Shown: one piece after another, positions 1 through 8,487 of the stretch
How the letters are laid out: each line of letters opens with the position of its first letter
Numbering within the stretch: position 1 is the first letter of the stretch
Assembly (NCBI RefSeq): GCF_024753545.1
Contig: NZ_JANTOO010000001.1
Location: 113,124 to 177,123, forward strand
DNA: 64,000 nt
Source: Lysinibacillus pinottii
GTDB lineage: Bacteria > Bacillota > Bacilli > Bacillales_A > Planococcaceae
Direction of reading: 5' to 3'
Notes under the pieces: generated by a model
Told to the model about the DNA's origin: nothing
The model's database searches: none
What the model saw: the letters and a program-made list of their open reading frames with translations, nothing else
Program-made: the position numbers and the translations under genes

Positions 1-1
1 G

Positions 2-310
2 CCAGAAGACGAATTTTTTGTTTCTGTAGCTCCTTACATAAATGAAACTCACCCTTGTACTAACCATAGCTTGACGGGGTGCCAAGGAGAACTGGCTAAT
101 AAGGATATAGCTGTCTATATTGAAGACTCAAAAGGTAATGTGCTAGTGGACGAAACCATGAAAACTCTAGCAAATGGATTTATTGATTTATGGCTACCTC
201 GTGACCAAACGTATAACATAAAAATGGAGCACAAAGGCAAAACGGTAGAATCGATATTTTCTACTTATGAAAGCGATGGCACTTGCATTACAACAATGCA
301 ATTAAAATAG
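2..310 (+). CDS. CueP-family metal-binding protein, C-terminal part
   Basis: The reading frame is open from base 2, so this gene starts before the window. The C-terminal half carries the features of CueP-family proteins: a His/Cys patch (HPCTNHSLTGCQGEL), an 'NGFIDLWLPRD' block and a final 'DGTCITTMQL'. CueP of enteric bacteria is a periplasmic copper-binding protein; Gram-positive homologues are exported and their job is less certain. The conserved cysteines and histidine are present. The signal peptide and N-terminal half cannot be seen. A terminator-like hairpin follows directly, so it is probably the last gene of its transcript. Confidence 0.8.
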   Translation, partial: PEDEFFVSVAPYINETHPCTNHSLTGCQGELANKDIAVYIEDSKGNVLVDETMKTLANGFIDLWLPRDQTYNIKMEHKGKTVESIFSTYESDGTCITTMQLK

Positions 311-318
311 AAAAAAGT

Positions 319-376
319 AGGGTTGTCCAAAAAGTCAGTGAAAGCTGATTATTTGTGGCAACCCTTTACTTTTTAT
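319..376 (+). terminator. Terminator after the CueP-like gene
   Basis: AGGGTTG at 319-325 pairs with CAACCCT at 359-365 and a T-rich stretch follows. The loop is long. Confidence 0.55.
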
Positions 377-555
377 ATTTTTATAATGCTAGGTTTAGTT
401 TTGCAATAAGGTTGCGATGTTTATAAAAAAGATACGGTGTTTTTAGCATATTCGAATAGTTAAATGCAACTCAAACGATTTAGTTAATGGATCCATTTCA
501 TCTTTGATTGATAAGAAATATCTTTATGATTTAATTCACCATCTTATGTAAAACC

Positions 556-756
556 TCAGTCCTTTTGACAGGAAAAAGAGTAGTTAAGAGCCAAATAATC
601 ACGAATGATTTTAGGATGTCCGCCATTTTCAAGACAAATTTTACTCGCAATTTTAATTTCCTTCTGATTATAGTGAGATTGCGCACCAATTAAAAAGATG
701 CCTGACAGTATCAATAATGTGCCAATCCCCAAAACATATTTTATGACTCTTTTCAA
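556..756 (-). CDS. Small single-pass membrane protein, unknown function
   Basis: 66 residues. The TTG at 756 is chosen because GGAGG lies 7-8 bases upstream; a longer reading from 861 lacks such a site. The N-terminus is basic (KRVIK), followed by one hydrophobic segment (about residues 7-25, IKYVLGIGTLLILSGIFLI) and a short polar tail with two cysteines. It could be a membrane-anchored or exported small protein. No family is recognised. Confidence 0.55.
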   Translation of the reverse strand: MKRVIKYVLGIGTLLILSGIFLIGAQSHYNQKEIKIASKICLENGGHPKIIRDYLALNYSFSCQKD

Positions 757-842
757 TACACGTACCTCCATTTCAAAAGTAATCGCTATCCCCAGTATAT
801 GTTGAACGATGAAAGCAATATGTTTATTGACATGATGTATAC

Positions 843-1173
843 AAATTAGAAATTGGAGCATTAGGTGGCTATAGTGGCATCTGCCTGGCGAGAGGGATTG
901 AAGATGTGGGGCACATTAACCTCACTAGAGTTAGAGGAAAAATATGCACAAGGAAAATGATGAGCCATATTTAGCGTACTGTATAAAAATAGAAAATACT
1001 GGTGCGTTAATGGTCACGGATAGTCGGGTAGTGTTGCTGATCCAGAGATAACACCAAAACGCTATACAGCCATCATGAAGAAATTTAATGAGCTGGTGGC
1101 AGTCCACCCGCAACTGGAGTCTATCCTTTGACCAATTGGGGATGACATAACCGTTTCTAAAGTAAAAAAATAA
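843..1173 (+). pseudogene. Decayed family-3 O-methyltransferase
   Basis: Pieces of a class I SAM-dependent O-methyltransferase can be read across frames. LEIGALGGYSGICLAR (SAM-binding motif I) is followed in another frame by TLTSLELEEKYAQ. From about 1027 the C-terminus reads VADPEITPKRYTAIMKKF, then HPQLESIL, a TGA stop, and PIGDDITVSKVKK up to the TAA at 1171-1173. The N-terminal third is missing and at least one frameshift and one stop are present. The block order matches known enzymes of this family, so this is a dead gene and not a chance open frame. Confidence 0.7.
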
Positions 1174-1233
1174 TAAAGGTAAAACCTCCTTTATGGTAAA
1201 GTATGGTTAGTAACCCAAAAAGGAGAGATGCTT

Positions 1234-1791
1234 TTGAAACAAGCGTTAATTGTGATTGATGCACAGCAAGAACTAATGGAAGGTAATCAGGAGGAACAAG
1301 CTGTTTATCGTAAAGACGAATTAGTAGAGACCATCAATAAGGTGATTAACAAGGCAATCGAAGAAAATGCTCAAATTATTTTTGTTCGTGATCAAGATGT
1401 AGCTGGTGGGGAGGGAGCTGGCTTTCAAGTACATAAAAAAATCCATGTTCCCACATCAGCTGTCTTTTTTGATAAACTTGCTACCAATGCATTCTACAAC
1501 ACGGGTTTGCTGGACTATTTAAAGGTTCATGATGTGAAGCACTTGGTAATGATGGGGTGTAAAACCGAGCACTGTGTAGATACCGCCGTCAGAACTGCCA
1601 CTGTTCAAGGCTTTGATGTCACAGTTGTCGGTGATGGACATTCGACGAACGGCTCCAAGGTTTTAGAACCAGGTGCAATGATCGCACATCATAATGACTT
1701 ATTACATGGTCATTACAATGTTGACCATTTCTCCCTTGTGCGTCATTCCGACGAAGATTTATTTGAGCCGAGCCATTCAACCTATCGCTAA
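1234..1791 (+). CDS. Cysteine hydrolase, isochorismatase family
   Basis: About 185 residues, normal for the family. The TTG at 1234 is 8 bases after AGGAG, while the ATG at 1228 is too close to it. Isochorismatase-fold landmarks are visible: an N-terminal 'VIDAQQELM' with the catalytic Asp, and 'GCKTEHCVDTAVRTA' with the nucleophilic Cys. Family members hydrolyse isochorismate, nicotinamide or other amides; the substrate cannot be told from sequence. It is a single gene closed by a strong terminator. Confidence 0.9.
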   Translation: MKQALIVIDAQQELMEGNQEEQAVYRKDELVETINKVINKAIEENAQIIFVRDQDVAGGEGAGFQVHKKIHVPTSAVFFDKLATNAFYNTGLLDYLKVHDVKHLVMMGCKTEHCVDTAVRTATVQGFDVTVVGDGHSTNGSKVLEPGAMIAHHNDLLHGHYNVDHFSLVRHSDEDLFEPSHSTYR

Positions 1792-1796
1792 CATAA

Positions 1797-1834
1797 GAAT
1801 GACCAAGAATTTTAGTTCTTGGTCATTCCTTTTA
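1797..1834 (+). terminator. Strong rho-independent terminator
   Basis: Perfect 13-bp stem, GAATGACCAAGAA (1797-1809) with its complement (1816-1828), six-base loop, then a T-rich tail. Confidence 0.9.
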
Positions 1835-1984
1835 CTTTCTAAAACATCCAATCTACTACATGAAAGACGTTATGCTATAGCAAAAGCTTGTCCAAAAGGA
1901 TAGAGTTTTTTTAGAAATGGAACAGGTAACTTATTGGATATAGTAAAAATGGGATACAAGTTATATGGAAACCTTCTTCTTCAT

Positions 1985-2066
1985 AGGGCCACTGTACGAC
2001 CAGTGACCCTAAGTATCAAGTCAGGAGGTGTAAGGCTAAAATTAGCTTTACACTATTATATATATG
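1985..2066 (+). repeat. Two-hairpin intergenic element, copy A
   Basis: Hairpin 1 (1985-2010, arms CACTG/CAGTG with flanking AGGG/CCCT) is followed by the linker AAGTATCAAGTCAGGAG (2011-2027). Hairpin 2 (2028-2053, arms GTGTAA-GCTAA / TTAGC-TTACAC) and TATTATATATATG follow. Two further copies with the same order occur near 23298 and 31106. The hairpin arms differ between copies but stay paired, while the linker is conserved. This copy lies upstream of an AraC-type gene, but the other two are not upstream of a same-strand gene. Confidence 0.75.
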
Positions 2067-2198
2067 TGAAAGTAGCTTTGAAAGTTAGTGATCTGCCTGT
2101 TCGATAGATTATTTTTTGAAAGGCGACTAATTAGGGCACAATATGTCGGATGACATCATTCTATTCTTGCTATTGTTGTGTAAAGGGAGGTTATTCAA

Positions 2199-3086
2199 GT
2201 GGATTCATGCACACGATTGAATGAAGCAATTGCCTATATTGAGGCCAATTTGACAAACGATATTGACATGAGGGAAGTAGCAAGAAAAGCGTATTGTTCA
2301 GAGTATCACTTTAAAAGAATGTTTTCATTTCTAGCTGGTATCTCACTATCTGAATACATTCGTCGGCGACGTTTGACACTGGCTGCTCTTGATTTGTCGA
2401 ACGCCTCTTTGAGAATCCTTGATATAGCTGTTATGTACGGCTATAGCTCAGCAGATGCTTTTACACGAGCTTTTCAGCACTTACATGGAATGACACCCTC
2501 AGAGGCAAGGCAAACTGGTCAAACATTTAAAGCTTTCCCACGGATGACCTTCCAACTTACCATCCAAGGAGGAAAAGAAATGAATTACCGACTCGAGCAA
2601 AAAGAAGCCTTTCACATTGTTGGCTTGATGAAACGTGTACCGATTATTTTTCAGGGAGAAAATCCGGACATTGTGAAAATGGCGCAATCTCTAACAATTA
2701 CAGATATTGAGCAGCTTAAAAAGCTGTCCAATGTGGAACCTAAGGGCATCATCCAAGCCTCTACAAATTTTTCAGAGGGGCGAATGGAGGAGAAGGGAGA
2801 ACTCGATCATTATATTGGAGTAGCTACTACAGAAGCAACAAACCCTGGGTACTTTTGTCAGCTTGCTGTCCCTGCGAATACATGGGTAGTCTTTACAGTG
2901 GTAGGACCATTCCCGCAAACACTTCAGGAATCGTGGGGCCGTATTTATGCCGAATGGTTTCCGTCTTCTGGCTATAATCAGGTGGCTGGCCCTGAAATTG
3001 TCAGTCATGCGAGCACTGATTTCTCCTCACCAACCTTTACAAGTGAAATATGGATACCCATTCACAAAAAAGAGCCTCTTGCATAA
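2199..3086 (+). CDS. AraC-family regulator with GyrI-like effector domain
   Basis: 295 residues. Residues 1-110 form an AraC double helix-turn-helix ('EYHFKRMFSFLAGISLSEYI' and the 'GYSSADAFTRAFQHLHGMTPSEAR' region). Residues 128-295 look like the GyrI-like/integron-associated effector-binding domain, which in relatives (BltR-, Rob-, SoxS-like proteins) senses drugs or small molecules. The GTG start at 2199 has GGGAGG 8 bases upstream. It probably controls an efflux or detoxification gene, but none is adjacent. Confidence 0.9.
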   Translation: MDSCTRLNEAIAYIEANLTNDIDMREVARKAYCSEYHFKRMFSFLAGISLSEYIRRRRLTLAALDLSNASLRILDIAVMYGYSSADAFTRAFQHLHGMTPSEARQTGQTFKAFPRMTFQLTIQGGKEMNYRLEQKEAFHIVGLMKRVPIIFQGENPDIVKMAQSLTITDIEQLKKLSNVEPKGIIQASTNFSEGRMEEKGELDHYIGVATTEATNPGYFCQLAVPANTWVVFTVVGPFPQTLQESWGRIYAEWFPSSGYNQVAGPEIVSHASTDFSSPTFTSEIWIPIHKKEPLA

Positions 3087-3097
3087 TGCACGGCTCT

Positions 3098-3430
3098 TTA
3101 ATGTATTTTTGTGCCATTTGGTACGTGCTGATCAGGTGTTAACAGGATAACGTCTCCCTCTTCGGGCACTCCACCAATCACTAACACCTCTGACTTAAAA
3201 CCGGCAACTCGGCGTGGAGGAAAATTAACAATGGCTACAACTTGCTTTCCGACCATTGCCTCTGGCGTATACCGTTTTGTAATTTGGGCGGAAGACTGTT
3301 TAATGCCGATCTCCTCCCCAAAATCGATGTTCATTTTAATAGCAGGAACACGCGCTTTTGGTAGCTCCTGTGCCTGCAAAACTGTACCAACTCGTAGATC
3401 AAGCGCTGTAAAATCTTCAAATGTGGCCAA
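3098..3430 (-). CDS. csaA: CsaA, tRNA-binding-domain export chaperone
   Basis: 110 residues from the TTG at 3430, which has AAGGAG at the proper distance and gives exactly the length of B. subtilis CsaA. The protein has the dimeric tRNA-binding OB fold. The conserved stretch GIKQSSAQITKRY and the 'NFPPRRVAGFKSEVLV' core are intact, as is the C-terminal PNGTKI. CsaA is described as a cytoplasmic, export-related chaperone binding SecA and preproteins. It is convergent with the AraC-type gene, with only about 12 bases between stops. Confidence 0.95.
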   Translation of the reverse strand: MATFEDFTALDLRVGTVLQAQELPKARVPAIKMNIDFGEEIGIKQSSAQITKRYTPEAMVGKQVVAIVNFPPRRVAGFKSEVLVIGGVPEEGDVILLTPDQHVPNGTKIH

Positions 3431-3496
3431 TAGACAACTCTCCTTCATTTAACTATATTATCATGCTAACATTGTATGGGAAATTATTCAAAATAA

Positions 3497-3526
3497 AAAG
3501 AAGAGCACATAGAGTGCCCTTCTTTT
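3497..3526 (-). terminator. Terminator of the small gene at 3528
   Basis: AAGAAGAGCAC (3498-3508) pairs with GTGCCCTTCTT (3513-3523) with one mismatch; it reads as a terminator on the minus strand just after the stop at 3528. Confidence 0.7.
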
Positions 3527-3527
3527 C

Positions 3528-3704
3528 TTAACGACGATGCTCCACCAGGTCAATAGCTCCTAACACAATATGAGCTAAACCAAAGCCAAAAATGGTGTTG
3601 GCCACCATTTTATTAGAACCATGCTTTTGCTTCATGGCATATCCTGCCGCTGTGACAGCCGACCCGAGAATAGTTGGGATTAAACCTTCACGAACATTAT
3701 TCAT
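3528..3704 (-). CDS. Small conserved membrane-associated protein, 58 aa
   Basis: Starts MNNVREGLIPTILG and ends DLVEHRR. The start has GGAGGG about 9 bases upstream and a terminator follows the stop. Two hydrophobic stretches (about residues 8-22 and 35-53) separated by a basic, Asn-rich loop suggest a short helical hairpin. Small proteins of this pattern are common in Bacillaceae, but the function is unknown to me. Confidence 0.75.
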   Translation of the reverse strand: MNNVREGLIPTILGSAVTAAGYAMKQKHGSNKMVANTIFGFGLAHIVLGAIDLVEHRR

Positions 3705-3818
3705 AAAATTGATCCCTCCGTCGTATGATTCGGTATGAGTTTCATACCATACTTACTATGAACGTTTGGAGCTTATCCTATACGAATAAATAGTAGAGGA
3801 AAAATACTCGTTTGTTAT

Positions 3819-4535
3819 TTATTGTTGAATCGGTTCTACTTCTATTTGATCGACCATAAATTCGTTCTTCGTATGATCGAATGTATAGGTAATATGGAAA
3901 TCAGCCACATTTATAGGAAATACGCTAGCTGCAAGGGTCAATTTTATTCGTTGGTTTTCTATATAATAAATCGTTATTGCACCAAAACCTAGCTGATCCT
4001 GCTGTATTTCTAGCTCTGGATCGATTTTATAGTCAAAGTGATATTCCTTGCCAAATGCTCGACCCGTAATATTTAATGTTTCAAAGTCTTTTTTCACAAC
4101 GTTTGACTCCATATGTTGAGCAACAATTTCCTCATAATGAGGAACCTTTATTTCTTGTAAGTCCTGATCTACTACATGAATATCATAATTATCTAGCCCC
4201 GTTCCTCTACCAGTCTGAAGGATAATAACAGCTTCCTCATCGCCGTCATCTGTCATATCTATGTAAAACACTTGAGACTCGGTTCGTGTATCATCAGGGT
4301 TGTTCCAATTAAAGTCCTTCATTTTCCCATTAAACTCCAGTTTTACGCCATCTCCTTTCTTATACAGTTTTACTTCTTTATTGGCAGAGGAACCCATTAA
4401 TGTGGCATCAGCATGTGTTGGACTATAAGCTTTTTTAAAAGTTTTTTCTTCTGTGGGATTTTCTTTTTGATCTGAATGGCAACCTGAAAACAGAATAGCA
4501 CTCAACAATAGCAACGCACCCATTTCTTTTTTCAA
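3819..4535 (-). CDS. Lipoprotein of unknown function
   Basis: 238 residues with a TTG start (GAAGGAG upstream). The N-terminus is a lipoprotein signal: KKEMGALLLLSAILF and lipobox LFSGC, so the protein should be anchored to the outer face of the membrane. The mature part is acidic. It has a short 'MTDDGDEEAVIILQTG' stretch, typical of repeat-like Ca/VCBS-type secreted proteins, and several predicted beta segments. A related 'DFDNDGVNEVY' stretch occurs in the lipoprotein at 36409. No enzymatic motif is seen. Confidence 0.8.
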   Translation of the reverse strand: MKKEMGALLLLSAILFSGCHSDQKENPTEEKTFKKAYSPTHADATLMGSSANKEVKLYKKGDGVKLEFNGKMKDFNWNNPDDTRTESQVFYIDMTDDGDEEAVIILQTGRGTGLDNYDIHVVDQDLQEIKVPHYEEIVAQHMESNVVKKDFETLNITGRAFGKEYHFDYKIDPELEIQQDQLGFGAITIYYIENQRIKLTLAASVFPINVADFHITYTFDHTKNEFMVDQIEVEPIQQ

Positions 4536-4713
4536 TTTGTATCTACTCCTTCTGTATTCTTTGGAAAACCGTCGACTTTGCTCATCGCAACGATTTATAA
4601 ATAAAGAAAATTCCTCATTATATTATATAGTGGCTGTAATGAATATGAAAATTTTGGTTTTTTTGAAACGAAAATGAAGCTTCCACCGTATACTACAGAA
4701 GGGGTGTGTGGAA

Positions 4714-4998
4714 ATGAAATATGTAGGCATCGGAACGATCATGTCCATCCTAGGTGTTGTATTTTCAATCCTAATATGGGGTACAGAAAAAGCCCATTTC
4801 CTTTCGGGGCTTGTAGGTGGAATACTCATTATTTTCGCTTTGTTAATGTCTGGATCAATGGGGAGTGGGGATCGAATGCGGGCCAATTTTGCAACAGAAA
4901 CCAAAGAAGATAGGGATGAACGTAATCACATCATGAATAACGCTTTATGGTTAGCATTACCGAATATTATTGTCGCTATCTTTGCGTATTATATGTGA
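4714..4998 (+). CDS. DUF5316-family membrane protein
   Basis: About 94 residues from the ATG at 4714. Three hydrophobic segments (about 3-20, 26-44 and 74-93) flank the block 'GSGDRMRANFATETKEDRDER', which I associate with DUF5316 proteins of Bacillaceae. The function is unknown. A second small membrane gene begins about 20 bases downstream, so the two may be co-transcribed. Confidence 0.75.
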   Translation: MKYVGIGTIMSILGVVFSILIWGTEKAHFLSGLVGGILIIFALLMSGSMGSGDRMRANFATETKEDRDERNHIMNNALWLALPNIIVAIFAYYM

Positions 4999-5020
4999 AA
5001 AAACCGTCTCAATAGAAAGG

Positions 5021-5242
5021 ATGTTGCAGATTTTGGATAAAGAAAAAGATTATTATTCAGAGGCTTCTAGACATACACTTGCAGTTGTTCTCTTCACACT
5101 TATTATTTGGGGCATCTATGATTGGCGACATGCAACTCCCAATGGTTTTCAATTTTTATTAATAAACGAAATTGTTATCACCCTTGGCATTACACGATAT
5201 ATTTTGAAGAAGCGAGATCAAAGAAGAAAGCACTCTCAATAA
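5021..5242 (+). CDS. Small two-pass membrane protein
   Basis: About 73 residues from the ATG at 5021; the start is uncertain because AAAGG is very close and a TTG at 5033 is also possible. Two hydrophobic segments (TLAVVLFTLIIWGIY and FLLINEIVITLGITRYIL) are followed by a strongly basic tail (KKRDQRRKHSQ). It lies directly after the DUF5316 gene and before a terminator, which suggests a two-gene unit. No family is recognised. Confidence 0.6.
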   Translation: MLQILDKEKDYYSEASRHTLAVVLFTLIIWGIYDWRHATPNGFQFLLINEIVITLGITRYILKKRDQRRKHSQ

Positions 5243-5265
5243 TCTTTACATAGGTAATCAATAAA

Positions 5266-5300
5266 AGTGTCACATCTACCCTAGGTGTGGCTTTTTTTGT
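5266..5300 (+). terminator. Terminator after the small membrane pair
   Basis: CACATCTA/TAGGTGTG imperfect stem followed by seven T. Confidence 0.75.
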
Positions 5301-5345
5301 TGCATTTAATAGTTAAGAGTACATTTGCAATAGAGAGGTGGTACT

Positions 5346-5654
5346 ATGCAATTAACAGATGGTACACGGACATTTGAAACGGACATAATTGATGAAGCTG
5401 CTAGAAAAAAAGAACGTGATGAGCAGGAGCGGGAGATGCTTAATGCATTTGCTCGCTACGCATACCTTCGATACAAGCAAATACGGGATAAGGTTAATCC
5501 ACGTAAATGCAAATACATGTATATCCATCAAGTTCGTCAACAATTAACTTCACCAGCAAGACTGCAACGTGTTTGCAATCTTTTAAGTATGACTGATGAA
5601 GAAGTACTTTATATTGTAGAATTTGTCCGCAAGTATTTGAAATACGTCAAATAA
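5346..5654 (+). CDS. Conserved hypothetical cytoplasmic protein, 102 aa
   Basis: Charged, mostly helical protein with no signal peptide or membrane segment. A KKERDEQEREMLNAF coil comes early, then a basic middle (KQIRDKVNPRKCKYMYIH) and a C-terminal helical part. AGAGAGGTGG precedes the ATG. It stands alone between two terminators. The basic helical make-up would fit nucleic-acid binding, but that is a guess. Confidence 0.65.
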   Translation: MQLTDGTRTFETDIIDEAARKKERDEQEREMLNAFARYAYLRYKQIRDKVNPRKCKYMYIHQVRQQLTSPARLQRVCNLLSMTDEEVLYIVEFVRKYLKYVK

Positions 5655-5683
5655 AAGCCTCATCATCGGATGGGGTTTTTTTA
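5655..5683 (+). terminator. Terminator
   Basis: CCTCATC/GATGGGG stem with a short loop and seven T. Confidence 0.8.
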
Positions 5684-5762
5684 CATAATTTCTAGGGAGA
5701 ATTGTTTCTCAATCACCCACTCCATATAGTATGATGAACGTGGATAAAGGAGTGAAGCGATT

Positions 5763-6182
5763 TTGAGATTCATGAAATGGTTAGTTGTTTTTATTATTTT
5801 CATTGGTATAGTTGGCTATGGTGTATTACATTTTGGCACGAAATTTGCGTCAGAAAAAATTGTCAATACACTCTCAACAGAATTAGAGAATAGTGGACAA
5901 AAGGAAGAAATCAAAAATACAATTGAAAACGATCCGGAGTTAAAAGCCTATATGGAAGAGGCGAAAACGGTAGATAGTAGTACGTTACCTTTTACGTCGA
6001 AAGAAGAGGCTACTAAAGTAATCATTCAAAAAGTAGGCATTACAGAGCTAAATGATATTCGTGTGAAATTACAGGACGGCTCCATGACGAAGGAAGAGGC
6101 ATTACAACAGGTAGAAGGCAAATTATCAGATGAAGAAATAGCTGCATTAAAAGTTATTATCTATAAAGAACTATACGAATAA
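5763..6182 (+). CDS. Exported or membrane-anchored helical protein
   Basis: 139 residues with a TTG start preceded by AAAGGAG. One N-terminal hydrophobic helix (MKWLVVFIIFIGIVGYGVLHF) is followed by a charged helical domain with two EA/EE-rich segments (SMTKEEALQQVEGKLSDEEIAALK). The C-terminus resembles short EF-like or SHOCT-like helices, but I do not recognise a family. It is most likely anchored with its C-terminus outside. It forms its own unit, ended by a strong terminator. Confidence 0.7.
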   Translation: MRFMKWLVVFIIFIGIVGYGVLHFGTKFASEKIVNTLSTELENSGQKEEIKNTIENDPELKAYMEEAKTVDSSTLPFTSKEEATKVIIQKVGITELNDIRVKLQDGSMTKEEALQQVEGKLSDEEIAALKVIIYKELYE

Positions 6183-6223
6183 AACAAGGCACACTCAACA
6201 TTGGCAGTGAGCGTTGCAGCAGA

Positions 6224-6256
6224 GGCACTTACGAAATGGTAAGTGTCTTTTTTTGT
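6224..6256 (+). terminator. Terminator
   Basis: GCACTTAC (6225-6232) pairs with GTAAGTGT (6239-6246); seven T follow. Confidence 0.85.
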
Positions 6257-6395
6257 CCATGTATTCAGAAGAACACCCTCAAAAAAAGGACCATAAATTC
6301 TAGCGAAATAAAAAATTAGAAAAAATTGTCCCTTTTTATAGCATAAACTTTTATATAGATAGTACAGAGAGTAATTGTGGAGGAGGGGGATAGCC

Positions 6396-7193
6396 ATGAT
6401 CTACAGAGTAGTGAAGAACGATAACTTTGTGGTATTGGACAAGGGCTTTTTAAATAATGACCAATTAAGTTGGAAGGCAAAGGGATTGCTTGCCTATATG
6501 CTGTCATTGCCAGATGATTGGGATTTTTGTCTGACAGATTTGGCGACACGTAGTAAATGTGGACGTGACGGGACTGCTAGCATTGTTAATGAACTGATTC
6601 GGGAAGGTTATCTTCAAAAGGTACAGGAGCGAGCAAAGGATGGAAAATTCAGCAAGGTGGAGTTTGTCGTTTTTGAAGTCTCTAACCGTGCTGCCCAGCC
6701 GTCAACGGCCGCACCACAAACGGAAAAGCCCACACAACTAAATAATAAATTACTAAATAACCAATTACTAAACAATAAAGATGATAATCAACAATCACAG
6801 ACAGCCTACTACTTTTTCGAACAACAAGGCTTTGGCTCTCTGTCGGCGTATATGACTGCAAAAATTCATTCCTGGCTAAACATTTTTTCAGAGGAAATAG
6901 TCATCCATGCGATGAAGCTAGCTGTGGAGCACAATGTATTGTGCTGGCGGTATGTTGAGAAGATATTGCAAAATTGGCATCATAAACAACTAAAGACCAT
7001 GGCAGATATTGCTTCAGACCAAATGCGCTTTCATGCCCAGAAGAAAAAAGTGACGGACATGCCAGCCAAGAGACGTCAAGAGATTATTCCACAGTGGTTT
7101 CACCATCGTCATGAAGAGGAACGGCCACAGCAGCCAGCCATTAATTTTGAAGCAGAGCGGCAAAAAATATTAGCGCTGCTCGAAAGTGGCTAA
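6396..7193 (+). CDS. DnaD-like replication protein with N-terminal winged helix
   Basis: 265 residues from the ATG at 6396 (GGAGGAGG upstream). Residues 1-100 form the helix-turn-helix domain of phage/plasmid replication organisers ('FLNNDQLSWKAKGLLAYMLS', 'DLATRSKCGRDG'). A low-complexity Asn/Gln linker (NNKLLNNQLLNNKDDNQQ) leads to a DnaD-like C-terminal domain, with 'WRYVEKILQNWHHKQLKT' matching the YxxxILxxW signature. Such proteins help load the replicative helicase. The N-terminal type is more usual in prophages than in chromosomal DnaD, so it may be a prophage relic. Confidence 0.8.
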   Translation: MIYRVVKNDNFVVLDKGFLNNDQLSWKAKGLLAYMLSLPDDWDFCLTDLATRSKCGRDGTASIVNELIREGYLQKVQERAKDGKFSKVEFVVFEVSNRAAQPSTAAPQTEKPTQLNNKLLNNQLLNNKDDNQQSQTAYYFFEQQGFGSLSAYMTAKIHSWLNIFSEEIVIHAMKLAVEHNVLCWRYVEKILQNWHHKQLKTMADIASDQMRFHAQKKKVTDMPAKRRQEIIPQWFHHRHEEERPQQPAINFEAERQKILALLESG

Positions 7194-8107
7194 ACGACCT
7201 GCTGATCGGGATACCATAAAGGCCTCACGGAGGAAAAGTAAGCATGATCCTGTAAAATTAGCTGAATTCTGGCTAACGCATCGTCAAATGATTGCGGATC
7301 ATATTGGCGTGTCCAGGCAATGGTTGAAATGACATTTATGGCAGCATATAAGGCATATAGTCGCCAAAACTCATCATCTGGTGGCTGGGTGAAATACCCA
7401 TTTATTTGCCCGATGCAATAGGGGACACTATGCCGTCTACTAAACAGGGCTAGATTATAAAAATCATGATAGGGATCACCTACATCATAGCCATTAAAAT
7501 CAATAACCCCATTAAAACTATTTTGGTGGCAAATAATGTGCCCAAGGTGGTAATCATCATGAAGAAGGGTAGTTGGGCGTTGTCTTAATAGCGGCCAATG
7601 TTCTTCTATAAAGTACAATAATTTAGCCTCTTGCGGAATTTGATAAGAATCCTGCTGATAGGCTTGTAAATAATTAGTAAATTTCTCTTTTTGTAACGTC
7701 TCCCAATGGATAGTTTTTGGTGATTTCACCTGATGAATTTTTCTTAATTCTTTCCCAGCCATTAGACCGAGATGATACTGCTCTGTGTCCGAAAGCTGAA
7801 GAATGATTTCATCCGCAGGGGAGCCTATTAAATAGCTCATCACCATCGCTGAAAGATGGTCGTCCGGGAGGACCATATATTCAATGGCCTTATGTGTTTG
7901 AACTCCCTGGAGCTCTAAGTCCTGTAGCAAAGTAAATTCAATCCATCTTTTCTCTTGGTGTGCGAGATCGGAGAGGCGTACAAAATAAGGCGTATCATTA
8001 ACGGTTACGACATATTTGGTATCAGAGGAATAGCCTTTGTCGATTTTTTTAATAGCCGTGTAACCGTGTAGGCTAGTTAATCGATTCATGATATTTTCTA
8101 CAATCAC
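7190..8107 (-). CDS. APH-family phosphotransferase
   Basis: About 305 residues from the GTG at 8107, which lies 8 bases after AAGGAG. The kinase fold signature is visible: 'LLHDDYHLGHII' in place of the usual HGDxHxGN catalytic loop and 'GVIDFNGYDVGDPYHD' for the metal-binding loop. The catalytic Asp and the Mg-binding Asp are kept, although the loop has D-D where G-D is common and His in place of Asn. Relatives phosphorylate aminoglycosides, choline or other small molecules; the substrate is unknown. It overlaps the convergent DnaD-like gene by 4 bases. Confidence 0.85.
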   Translation of the reverse strand: MIVENIMNRLTSLHGYTAIKKIDKGYSSDTKYVVTVNDTPYFVRLSDLAHQEKRWIEFTLLQDLELQGVQTHKAIEYMVLPDDHLSAMVMSYLIGSPADEIILQLSDTEQYHLGLMAGKELRKIHQVKSPKTIHWETLQKEKFTNYLQAYQQDSYQIPQEAKLLYFIEEHWPLLRQRPTTLLHDDYHLGHIICHQNSFNGVIDFNGYDVGDPYHDFYNLALFSRRHSVPYCIGQINGYFTQPPDDEFWRLYALYAAINVISTIAWTRQYDPQSFDDALARIQLILQDHAYFSSVRPLWYPDQQVV

Positions 8108-8125
8108 TTTATCTCTCTCCTTCAT

Positions 8126-8487
8126 TCAGTTTAGAAGATACAAAATACTATATGGAGCCGTCCTTTGTCAATGCACCTGTTGAAGTGAAATGATCATTTA
8201 TTCATCATTTTAAATAATAGTCATGAGCACAACTAACTAGAAAAAATGGTATAGCTTGCATTTACTAGAATAAGTGAATGTCACTCTTTTCCTTCATTCA
8301 CTATACATGTGTAGCAGCAAAAAAGGTGAAATAGAGCAGTCATCCATTCAGCCCATCAGTCAACCATGGCAAATAGCTAGCCTGTCGCAATAAAACTAGT
8401 TGTCCATTCACCCCTATAATCGTCAGAACTATTGATGAATAGCATGGTGGTCATTCGCAAAGAAATGATAGGAAAGGATGGTGCATA
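8126..8487 (+). other. Intergenic region without a clear gene
   Basis: 360 bases between the divergent kinase and amidase genes. It must hold both promoters. No open frame with a ribosome site, tRNA or strong hairpin was seen. Confidence 0.5.

Noticed and set aside
1985..2066. Match of the two-hairpin element to the Bacillaceae-1 RNA motif
   Set aside because: That motif has conserved purine/UCCU-type terminal loops; the loops here vary and the conserved part is the linker.
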